37,417 nucleotides of DNA, taken from contig DATJXG010000117.1 of the NCBI GenBank assembly GCA_035500455.1, forward strand, positions 1-37,417, written 5' to 3'. Under the pieces are notes generated by a model that had not been told where the DNA came from, searched no databases, and saw nothing but the letters and a program-made list of their open reading frames with translations. Positions 15,364 to 22,160 of the stretch are shown piece by piece. A program made the position numbers and the translations under genes. Each line of letters opens with the position of its first letter. Position 1 is the stretch's first letter. The stretch is from DATJXG01 sp035500455. Lineage in GTDB: Bacteria > Acidobacteriota > Terriglobia > Terriglobales > Acidobacteriaceae.

Positions 15364-15813
15364 TCAGCGCAGGATGTCGAGCGACTGCGTGATCATGTTC
15401 TTGGCCGCCTGCACCGCGGCAGCGTTCAATTCGTAGGCGCGCACCGCGCCGAGGAGGTCGGTCATTTCCTCAACCGGATTGATCGCCGGGTAGGCGACGT
15501 AGCCCTTGGCGTCGGCGTCGGGATGCCCCGGCTCATAACGCACCAGCGGCGCCGCGGGATCGGCAATCACCCGATCCACCATCACCCCGCGCGCAGCCAC
15601 ATTGCTCATGCCCCCGTTGCCGAACGATGCCAACATGAAGGGAAATTGCCGCATGCGCTCCGCCCGGAAGATCACCAGCTGGCGGCGGTAGGGCCCGCCT
15701 TCCGGGGTGCGCGTGGTCTGGGCGTTGGCCATGTTGCTGGTGACCACTTCGGCGCGCTCGCGCTCGGCGGTGAGCGCCGAGCCGCTCAACTCCAGCATGC
15801 CGAACAGGTTCAT
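15364..15813 (-). CDS. flgC: Flagellar basal-body rod protein FlgC
   Basis: FlgC is a proximal rod subunit. The 149-residue product starts with the rod signature ALTAERERAEVVTSNMANAQ (the usual form is ALSAQRLRMDVIASNIANA), has GPYRRQLVIFR in the middle, and contains the YVAYPAINPVEEMTDLLGAV block. It ends with the family sequence RAYELNAAAVQAAKNMITQS. The start is ATG at 15813, overlapping the flgB stop by four bases (ATGA), so translation is coupled. Confidence 0.96.
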   Translation of the reverse strand: MNLFGMLELSGSALTAERERAEVVTSNMANAQTTRTPEGGPYRRQLVIFRAERMRQFPFMLASFGNGGMSNVAARGVMVDRVIADPAAPLVRYEPGHPDADAKGYVAYPAINPVEEMTDLLGAVRAYELNAAAVQAAKNMITQSLDILR

Positions 15814-16244
15814 GACGTACTCCCTTCGTGAATGGCAGTGGACAACATGCGAAACTCGGCGCGCAGGAGTTGGATGCCTACGTTGAAACGCAACTGGGTC
15901 TCGGCCAGAAGCAGAGTCTCGCGCTCCAGGCTGACGTTATTTCCGTCCGGCCGTTCCACCAGCCCGGAGACGCGGCGGGCCAGGGGGGTAAAAGCGGCAT
16001 CGTCGCCGTCGCTCTGCAACCCGCTCTGCATGCCGTTTACGCTCATGACCGTGTCTGCGCTCGCACTCTGAAATTGGTTCCAGGCAGCCCGGTCGAGTTC
16101 CTGGCGGAAGTTGATGTCGCGGGCGCGGTAGCCGGGGGTGTCGATATTGGCGAGGTTGGAAGTGATAACGCCCTGGCGGAAGACGTCGAGATCAAGAAAG
16201 CGGCTGAGCGAGCGAATTTCCGGGGTGTCAATCATGGAGCGCAT
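15810..16244 (-). CDS. flgB: Flagellar basal-body rod protein FlgB
   Basis: FlgB is the most membrane-proximal rod subunit. The 144-residue product has the FlgB/FlgC signature FRQGVITSNLANIDTPGYRA followed by RDINFRQELD, and the C-terminal RETLLLAETQLRFNVGIQLL, typical of FlgB. The ATG at 16244 is preferred because AGGAGA lies five bases upstream; an ATG three codons later is possible. The start lies inside the 3' end of the flrC-like regulator (17-base overlap), so this first structural gene is physically joined to the regulatory cassette. Confidence 0.94.
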   Translation of the reverse strand: MRSMIDTPEIRSLSRFLDLDVFRQGVITSNLANIDTPGYRARDINFRQELDRAAWNQFQSASADTVMSVNGMQSGLQSDGDDAAFTPLARRVSGLVERPDGNNVSLERETLLLAETQLRFNVGIQLLRAEFRMLSTAIHEGSTS

Positions 16245-17634
16245 AGCTTCTCCTGGGAGGCAGGCCATAGCCGCGGATTTTGTTGCGCACCGTGCGCAGG
16301 CTGACGCCCAGCATCTGGGCGGCGCGCGAGCGGTTGCCGCCGGTAGCGTCAAGCGTGACCTCAAGCAGCTGCCGCTCCATCTCTCCCAGCGACAGGCCGG
16401 GACGCAATCCCGGGTGGAGGGCGGAGGGCACGGCGATCTCCGCCGGATCGAGCACTCCCATGCCAATCTCCCCTAAAGCGTCCACTGGCGAAAAGGCTAC
16501 GGCGCGGCGCACCAGGTTCGCCAGTTCGCGTACGTTGCCCGGCCAGCTGTGCTGCTGCAGGCGGAGGAGAAAATCGGGATGCAAGGCCGGCGCCCGTCCT
16601 GGCGGAGAGTACAGACGGGCAAAATGTTCGGCCAGTTCGCGAATGTCCTCGGGACGCTCGCGCAGCGCCGGCAGAGAGAGGGGAATCACGTTCAGGCGGT
16701 AGTAAAGATCGGGACGGAAGCTGCCCTCCTTGACCATGGCTTCGAGCGGCCGGTTGGTGGTGGCAATCACCCGGATATCGACCCGCACCGCGCGGGTATC
16801 GCCCAGGCGGTCGAATTCGCGCTCCTGCAAGGCGCGCAGCAGCTTGGGCTGCAGGGGCAGCGGCATCTCGCCCACTTCGTCGAGCAGCAGAGTGCCGCCG
16901 TGGGCCAGTTCGAACTTCCCTGGCTTGGCGGTGGCGGCCCCGGTGAAGGCGCCGCGGGTGTGCCCGAAGAGTTCGCTTTCGAGCAGCGTCTCTGGAAAGG
17001 CGGCACAGTTGACGGCCACGAACGGGCGCGGGCGGCGCGGGCTGAGGCGATGAATCAGGCGGGCAATCAACTCTTTGCCGGTGCCGCTCTCCGCCTGGAT
17101 GAGCACATCGGCGTCGCTGGCCGCGATTTGCCGGGCGCGCGCCACCGCCCGCAGCCAGGCCGGAGCATGGCCGACCAGTTGCGCGGCTTCGTCGCTTTCC
17201 GCCTGCGCCTGCCCCAGAACCCGCAGCGCCGCACGCTCCAGCGGCTCGAAGGGCACCGGCTTGACGAAGTAATCGCAGGCCCCACCTTTCATGGCCGCCA
17301 CCGCGTCAGGCACGCTGCCGAAGGCGGTCAGCAATATCACCGCAGTTTGCGGAGCCAGGGTACGAACCGCGCGCATCACCGCGAAACCGTCGCCGTCGGG
17401 CATGCGGATATCGGTCAGCACCAGGGGATGGGAGAAGCGGCGGAAGCAGGCCAGAGCTTCTCCCGCTCCCCCCGCGGTCTCTACCCGCCAGCCCTTGCGC
17501 TCGAAGCTGGTTGCCAGCGCGGAACGCATGGCGGCTTCGTCATCCACCACCAGCAGGGCATTGCGGCGGGGCGCAGAGTCCGACGCGCTGGGGGCAACGC
17601 AGGGCGGCGGGTTTAAGGCATAGGCCGGCATCAT
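16228..17634 (-). CDS. Sigma-54-dependent response regulator, FlrC-like
   Basis: This is an NtrC-family activator that, when phosphorylated, opens sigma-54 promoters; by position it should control flagellar genes. The 468-residue product has a complete receiver domain (acid pair D31-D32, phosphoacceptor D75, conserved K in DYFVKPV). It has a full AAA+ domain with Walker A in the form AESGTGKE (first Gly replaced by Ala), the sigma-54 contact loop GAFTGA and Walker B GTLLLDEVGEM. It ends in a Fis-type helix-turn-helix (GGNRSRAAQMLGVSLRTVRN). The start is ATG at 17634 with GGGAGGAGC just upstream, overlapping the kinase gene stop. The C-terminus resembles FlrC of Vibrio more than general NtrC. 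Its phosphodonor is probably the adjacent kinase. Confidence 0.88.
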   Translation of the reverse strand: MMPAYALNPPPCVAPSASDSAPRRNALLVVDDEAAMRSALATSFERKGWRVETAGGAGEALACFRRFSHPLVLTDIRMPDGDGFAVMRAVRTLAPQTAVILLTAFGSVPDAVAAMKGGACDYFVKPVPFEPLERAALRVLGQAQAESDEAAQLVGHAPAWLRAVARARQIAASDADVLIQAESGTGKELIARLIHRLSPRRPRPFVAVNCAAFPETLLESELFGHTRGAFTGAATAKPGKFELAHGGTLLLDEVGEMPLPLQPKLLRALQEREFDRLGDTRAVRVDIRVIATTNRPLEAMVKEGSFRPDLYYRLNVIPLSLPALRERPEDIRELAEHFARLYSPPGRAPALHPDFLLRLQQHSWPGNVRELANLVRRAVAFSPVDALGEIGMGVLDPAEIAVPSALHPGLRPGLSLGEMERQLLEVTLDATGGNRSRAAQMLGVSLRTVRNKIRGYGLPPRRSYALHD

Positions 17635-18890
17635 TGCGCTCCTCCCGCGAGGGGAAATTCCAGGGTGAAGCAGGTCCCCGATTCCGGCTGGCTGGTGACG
17701 GTGATGGAGCCGCCATGCTGCGCCATGATCGCCTTGCAGACCGCCAGGCCCAGGCCGGGGCTATCGGGACGGGTGGTAAACCCGGCGTCGAAAATGCGGT
17801 CGAGGTGTTCGCTGGCGATGCCGCAGCCGACATCGCTCACTTCCACCCGCGCCACGCTTTGATCGGAACGCAACGGCGCCGCGCCGGAGATGGTCAGCGC
17901 CCCCCCGCGCGGCATGGCGCGAAAGGCGTTGAGCGCCAGGTTGAGCAGCACCTGCTCAAGGCGGTGGCGGTCGGCGGAGATGATGACTCCCTGCAGATGA
18001 TGCGCCAGCTCCACCCGCACTCCCGCCTGCTCCGCCAGGGGCCGGAGAAATTCTTCCAGCGACCCCAGCACCTGCCCGAGGTCAGTGGGCGCGAGTTCCG
18101 GTTGCGGCTGGCTGTGAAAGTGGAGAACATTGTTGACCGTGGCGGACAGGGTGCGCAGCCCGGCGCGCACATGCTCCACCCACTTGCGCGGTTCGGCTTC
18201 AAGACCCGCCGCCGCCAGCAGCCCGGCAAACAGTTCCAGGCTGCCCAGGGGATTGCGGATTTCGTGGGCCAGCAGCGTCGACATCTCGGCCAGGGCCTGG
18301 CGTCGCCCGAGCAAAGCCCGCTCCTGTTCGTGCTGTTTGGCTTCACTGATGTCGCGCAGAATGAAGATGGAGCTGCCGCCTTCGGCGGGGGCCAGCTGAG
18401 AACGGTGGATGGCAACCCATTGCGGGTCGGGCTCGGGACGGAAAAATTCCCGTTCGCCGGCTCCGGCCTCGATCTGCTCCAGCATCTCGATCATCCACGG
18501 CGGCGCTTTGCCGCGCCCCTCGGGAGCAACCGCCAGCGGCGTGCCCAGCAGGCGCTGCGCCTCGGGGTTGGCAATGGAAACCTGGCCGCTGGTTTCGATG
18601 GCCAGAACGCCACAGGGCAAACTTTGCAGGATGCGGTCCAGGTGCTGGCGCATGCGCCGGTTCTGCTCCAGGCTGTGGGCCAGGTCGCGGTTGCGCTCTT
18701 CCAGTTCGTGGCGCAGCTCCGCCAGCTCGGCCTGCAGGCGGAAGTAGGACCGCTCGAGCGAAGCCGCCGCGTCGGTAAACAGCGCGAAGGCGCGCACCAG
18801 CGTCCGCTCTTCGAGCGATACGTCGTCCGCATCGGCCGCGGGCGAGGGGTTGGGGGGAAGCGGTGGAGGCGAAATTTGTGGGATGGACAT
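17631..18890 (-). CDS. Soluble PAS histidine kinase, FlrB-like
   Basis: This is the probable cognate kinase of the FlrC-like regulator. From ATG 18890 it has 419 residues: a Pro-rich start, a coiled coil at about 45-85, and a PAS domain at about 85-180. The HisKA helix has AHEIRNPLG (phosphoacceptor about H209). An intact HATPase domain follows, with N box QVLLNLALNAFRAMP, G1 box VSDVGCGI, an FTTRPDSPGLGLAVCK G2 region and a final GTCFTLEFP. There is no membrane helix, as in FlrB/FleS. Longer in-frame starts run into the preceding sigma-54 activator gene, so 18890 is preferred although its ribosome-binding site is weak. The stop overlaps the start of the next gene. Confidence 0.87.
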   Translation of the reverse strand: MSIPQISPPPLPPNPSPAADADDVSLEERTLVRAFALFTDAAASLERSYFRLQAELAELRHELEERNRDLAHSLEQNRRMRQHLDRILQSLPCGVLAIETSGQVSIANPEAQRLLGTPLAVAPEGRGKAPPWMIEMLEQIEAGAGEREFFRPEPDPQWVAIHRSQLAPAEGGSSIFILRDISEAKQHEQERALLGRRQALAEMSTLLAHEIRNPLGSLELFAGLLAAAGLEAEPRKWVEHVRAGLRTLSATVNNVLHFHSQPQPELAPTDLGQVLGSLEEFLRPLAEQAGVRVELAHHLQGVIISADRHRLEQVLLNLALNAFRAMPRGGALTISGAAPLRSDQSVARVEVSDVGCGIASEHLDRIFDAGFTTRPDSPGLGLAVCKAIMAQHGGSITVTSQPESGTCFTLEFPLAGGAQ

Positions 18891-18939
18891 ACGGGCTGCG
18901 ACCCTGCAACGCGGCTGCCAGGAGCGGCTGAGATTTCTC

Positions 18940-20232
18940 TCACGGCTCAGCGTTCCCCGCAAAGCCGTCCCTGACTGCGGGCCTTCCCGCTGCCGGAAAA
19001 TAAATGTGTTGCGGCAGGATGGCGCCCTCGCCCGCCAGAATCGCCGAGCGTTCCATGACATGCTGCAGTTCGCGCACATTGCCTTGCCAGCCGTGGGATT
19101 CGAGCAGGCTGGCCGCGGGCGGGCTCAGCGGCGCGGCCGGCAGCCCGGACTCGGCCGCCAGGCGGCGCAGGAAGTGTCCCGCCAGGGGGACAATATCTCC
19201 GCGGCGTTCGGCGAGCGAGGGAAGGTGCAGGGGAAACGCCGACAGGCGGTAGTAGAGATCGCCGCGAAACTGCCCCGCGTCCACGTTGTGGGCCAGGTCG
19301 GCATTGGTCGCCGCCACCACCCGCACGTCGACCTTGATCGCTTCCGTGCTGCCCAGCCGCTGCACTTCTTTCTGATCGAGGAAACGCAGCAGCTTGGACT
19401 GCAGGCTGAGCGGCAGTTCGCCAATCTCGTCGAGAAACAGCGTCCCACCCTGCGCCGCGGAAATGCGTCCGGGATAGGATTGCACCGCTCCGGTAAAAGC
19501 GCCGCGCACATGGCCGAAGAGTTCGGACTCGAGCAGTGCTTCGGGAATGGCGGCACAGTTCACCACTACGAAGGCTCGGCAGGCGCGCGGGCTGAGCTGA
19601 TGAAGGGCGCGCGCCACCAGTTCCTTGCCGGTGCCGGTGGGGCCGGTGATCAGCACGGTGGTGGAGCGCGGCGCCACCAGCCGCGTCATCCGGTAAAGCT
19701 GCTGCATGGGTCCGCTGCGCCCGATCATCCCCGGCAAGGGCTCGGCCTCCCGGCCCGCAGCGGCTTCGGCGGCGCTAAGGGCGTTTTCCGCCAGCTTGAT
19801 TTCTCCCCGCTCCGCTTTCCCTGCAGCCGCACCGGCGAACTCGCGCCGCCCCTCTCCCGGGCCGGGAAGCTCGGCAGAATCAGCCGACCGCTGGGGGGCC
19901 AGCCAGCGCTGCCACAACATGCGGGAAGCCGATGAAGCGGGATGAAGATGCCCACTGGCCGAGTCCAGCACCACGACTTCAATGCCGGGAAAGCGCCGGC
20001 GGATGATCTCGACCAGTTCCTCCGCATCCAGATCCGGCAGTCTGCGGTCCAGGAACAGCACTTGCCAGTTGCCGCTCTCCAGTTTGACCAAAGCGTCGGC
20101 CCCGCCCGCCACCTGCTGCACCGGCCAACGGCGGTCGTGCAGGCTGTCGAGCACCTGCTCGCGCAGGGCGGAGCTGGGGCTGGCCACCAGCACCCCTCCG
20201 CTGGGTGGCCCAGGTACAGGTATTGTTGTCAT
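18940..20232 (-). CDS. Sigma-54 activator lacking a DNA-binding domain, with pseudo-receiver
   Basis: The 430-residue protein has FlrA/FleQ-like order. The N-terminal domain of about 110 residues looks like a receiver: it keeps the acceptor-site Asp (D62 in FLDRRLPD) but lacks the acidic pair (A17-S18 there) and the conserved Lys. After an Ala/Glu-rich linker comes a complete AAA+ domain: Walker A GPTGTGKE (197-204), GAFTGA (244-249), Walker B GTLFLDEIGEL (263-273). The protein ends about 40 residues after the WQGNVREL motif with no Fis-type helix-turn-helix. It could therefore act on sigma-54 polymerase from solution, as FlgR of Helicobacter is known to do, or bind DNA through a partner. The start is ATG at 20232. 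Confidence 0.85.
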   Translation of the reverse strand: MTTIPVPGPPSGGVLVASPSSALREQVLDSLHDRRWPVQQVAGGADALVKLESGNWQVLFLDRRLPDLDAEELVEIIRRRFPGIEVVVLDSASGHLHPASSASRMLWQRWLAPQRSADSAELPGPGEGRREFAGAAAGKAERGEIKLAENALSAAEAAAGREAEPLPGMIGRSGPMQQLYRMTRLVAPRSTTVLITGPTGTGKELVARALHQLSPRACRAFVVVNCAAIPEALLESELFGHVRGAFTGAVQSYPGRISAAQGGTLFLDEIGELPLSLQSKLLRFLDQKEVQRLGSTEAIKVDVRVVAATNADLAHNVDAGQFRGDLYYRLSAFPLHLPSLAERRGDIVPLAGHFLRRLAAESGLPAAPLSPPAASLLESHGWQGNVRELQHVMERSAILAGEGAILPQHIYFPAAGRPAVRDGFAGNAEP

Positions 20233-20297
20233 GGCGCTGATTTGAATCCGGGAAGATTAAGACGCGATTAAATGAAGATTAGCAGACTCTATTTCGT

Positions 20298-20349
20298 GGC
20301 AAAACTTTCCCAGCGCTGCGGGCAAAGCTGGATTGGGAAAAATTTTGCC
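20298..20349. promoter_or_regulatory. Inverted repeat upstream of the sigma-54 activator gene
   Basis: GGCAAAACTTTCCCA (20298-20312) and TGGGAAAAATTTTGCC (20334-20349) are near-perfect reverse complements, one arm having one extra base, separated by 21 bases. A further TTTTGCC lies at 20365-20371. They fall in the 174-base gap upstream of the FlrA-like gene, 66-117 bases before its ATG. They could be an operator in the promoter of the flagellar cassette, or a hairpin at the end of the preceding kinase-like gene. No sigma-54 promoter (TGGCAC-N5-TTGC) was found here. Confidence 0.5.
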
Positions 20350-20406
20350 GGGAGTTGACCCGGGTTTTGCCCAATCGCCCGTCGCCCCGGGCAAGGCCTC
20401 AGGCTC

Positions 20407-21129
20407 TTACGACACCTTTGCCGCCAGCGGCAACAGCAGCCGCAAGCGCAGGAACTCTTCTTCTTCTTCGCTGTACAAGCGGCCGCCCGCAGCTTCAAAG
20501 GTGCGGCTGGCGATGGCCAGCCCCAGCCTGCGGCCCAACTCGCGCTGCTTCTCTTCCACCCCGGTTCCCGGCCAGGCCATGACCCCGCGTGTGCCGGAGG
20601 CGGGACGGGAACGGCTGACGCTCAGCAGCACCACCGCCTGCCTCCCCTGCTCTCCGGTCTCTACTTGCACGCTTTCGCCGGGGCCGGCTGAACTCAGCGC
20701 CGATTCCACCAGGTAAAACAACGCCTGGCGCAGGCGGCGCGGCTCGGCCATGACCGGGCAGGCGCACTGCGAATTGAAGAACAGCCTGATGCCCGCCGCC
20801 TGGGCGACCGGCGTCAAATCCATCACCGCCTCGCCGAGCGAGGTCTCCAGATTGACCACCACGCCGGGGCTTCCTGGAGCTTCCGCCTCCAGCAACTCGC
20901 GAATGCCGGTCGCCAGGTGGGCAATCTGCTCGGAGTGCGCCAGAGCCAGCCGCAGGCTCTCTTCCGAAGGGCCGGGAGAAAAACGCCCGCTCAGGGCCAT
21001 CTCAAGAGAACAGCGCAGGGCCGTCAGGGGCTGGCTCAAGGCGTGGAACAGCTCCGAGACCAGCTGCCGCCGGTCATGCTCGCTCAGCGCGCTCTGCGCC
21101 TGTGCGGTAATCGTGGTGGATCGCATCAT
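20407..21129 (-). CDS. Degenerate histidine-kinase-like protein
   Basis: The product is about 240 residues, soluble, and follows the OmpR-type regulator gene. It has a HisKA-like helix with a candidate histidine (FHALSQPLTALRC, about H29). An ATPase-like domain follows in which the N box is YLVESALSS, without the Asn. The DxGxG motif is not recognisable and only a G2-like GRRLGLAIASRTFEAAGGRL remains. It may be a phosphotransfer or phosphatase partner, or a weakened kinase. The start is one of two adjacent ATGs (21129 or 21126) with AGAAGGCGA upstream; a TTG at 21144 is less likely. It has no sensor or membrane part. Confidence 0.7.
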   Translation of the reverse strand: MMRSTTITAQAQSALSEHDRRQLVSELFHALSQPLTALRCSLEMALSGRFSPGPSEESLRLALAHSEQIAHLATGIRELLEAEAPGSPGVVVNLETSLGEAVMDLTPVAQAAGIRLFFNSQCACPVMAEPRRLRQALFYLVESALSSAGPGESVQVETGEQGRQAVVLLSVSRSRPASGTRGVMAWPGTGVEEKQRELGRRLGLAIASRTFEAAGGRLYSEEEEEFLRLRLLLPLAAKVS

Positions 21130-21186
21130 TCGCCTTCTTTCCAAACTACTTTCTGACGACTTTCTGCCGATCGCTGCTGCGGCAGC

Positions 21187-21891
21187 TCAAGACGCGGCCC
21201 CGCCGCCGGCCGTCGCGCCGCTATGCGCGCTCAACTCGTAGCCCACTCCGCGAATGGTATGGATCAAGGGCCGGGCAAAACCGTCATCCACTTTGCGGCG
21301 CAGGTAATTCACGTACACGTCCACTACGTTGGTGCAGGTGTCGAAGGACAAGTTCCACACATGCTCGATGATCATGGCCCGGGTAATGCGCCGCCCGGCG
21401 TTGCGCATCAAGTACTCGAGCAGGGCAAATTCTTTGGAGGTCAGCTCAATCCTGCGCCCCGCCCGCTCCACCCGCCGCTCCACCCGGTCGAGCTTCAGAT
21501 CATCCACCGCCAGCACCGATTCCGCTGGCAGATGGCTGCGCCGCAGCAGCGCCCGGATGCGCGCCGAAAGCTCGGCAAAGGAGAACGGCTTGATCAGATA
21601 ATCGTCCGCCCCCAGGTCGAGGCATTGCACCCGGTCCTCCACCCGGCTTCGCCCAGTCAATATCAGAATGGGCATGCTCGGCTTGCGCGTCCGCAAATAA
21701 CGCAGAATGGCTACCCCATCCAGCCGCGGCAGATTCAGGTCGAGCACGACCAGGTCGAAATCGAATTCCGCGGCCATGGAGCGTGCCTGCTCGCCGTCGC
21801 CGGAAACATCAACGGCGTGGTGTTCAGCTTCCAGACCCTTCTTCACAAAACTGGCGAGTGCGGAATCGTCTTCCGCGATCAGGATGCGCAT
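21187..21891 (-). CDS. OmpR-family response regulator
   Basis: The 234-residue regulator has a complete receiver domain (E7-D8-D9, phosphoacceptor D51 in VVLDLNLPRLDGV, conserved Thr in ILILTGRS and K101 in DYLIKPFSF). A winged-helix DNA-binding domain follows (ELTSKEFALLEYLMRNAGRR; VYVNYLRRKVDDGFARPLIH; TIRGVGYEL). This is the CusR/QseB-like type. The start is ATG at 21891. It is read away from the diguanylate cyclase gene and leads into the degenerate kinase gene 57 bases downstream. Its targets are unknown; position suggests the head of the flagellar locus. Confidence 0.92.
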   Translation of the reverse strand: MRILIAEDDSALASFVKKGLEAEHHAVDVSGDGEQARSMAAEFDFDLVVLDLNLPRLDGVAILRYLRTRKPSMPILILTGRSRVEDRVQCLDLGADDYLIKPFSFAELSARIRALLRRSHLPAESVLAVDDLKLDRVERRVERAGRRIELTSKEFALLEYLMRNAGRRITRAMIIEHVWNLSFDTCTNVVDVYVNYLRRKVDDGFARPLIHTIRGVGYELSAHSGATAGGGAAS

Positions 21892-22160
21892 GAAATTGCT
21901 CTAATTTGCCTCTTTGATTCTTAGTCACGAGGCTTGCGGTAGCAAGAGTTTGCGTGTGGCACGGAGGGATGCGCCTCCCGAAGCGGGAAGCCCGTTCCGC
22001 ATCGGTAACAGTTTTCAGCCAACCAACCGACTCCAGACAGCGACTAACCACTCAATGCGAATGCGCGCCGCTCGCCGAACCCAGCCTGGCACTCACGGTA
22101 AAGCAGCGTCAGCGAAGATAATGCCAGCAGATTACTCACTCTGAAGGAGAGCCGTTTCGC
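21892..22160. promoter_or_regulatory. Divergent intergenic region with nested inverted repeats
   Basis: These 269 bases separate the minus-strand regulator from the plus-strand diguanylate cyclase, so they should hold both promoters. CTTGC/GCAAG forms a small hairpin near 21933-21947. A larger nested structure lies at 21968-22003: outer stem GATGCG/CGCATC and inner stem TCCCG/CGGGA. A TGGCACG box near 21957 resembles half a sigma-54 site, but its partner GC is one base out of place. No riboswitch consensus I know fits. Confidence 0.4.

Noticed and set aside
17511..18974. 487-codon open frame on the plus strand
   Set aside because: It is the antisense shadow of the FlrB-like kinase gene, which has clear HisKA and HATPase motifs; the product is Gln/Arg/His-rich and resembles nothing.
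21953..21972. Sigma-54 promoter (TGGCACG box) upstream of the diguanylate cyclase
   Set aside because: The GG-to-GC spacing is 11 instead of 10 bases and the downstream element is GATGC rather than TTGC, so the match is not good enough.
21900..22030. Cyclic di-GMP (GEMM) riboswitch
   Set aside because: Stem-loops are present, but the conserved CAAAGCC and GGUUACC-type core pairing could not be found on either strand.
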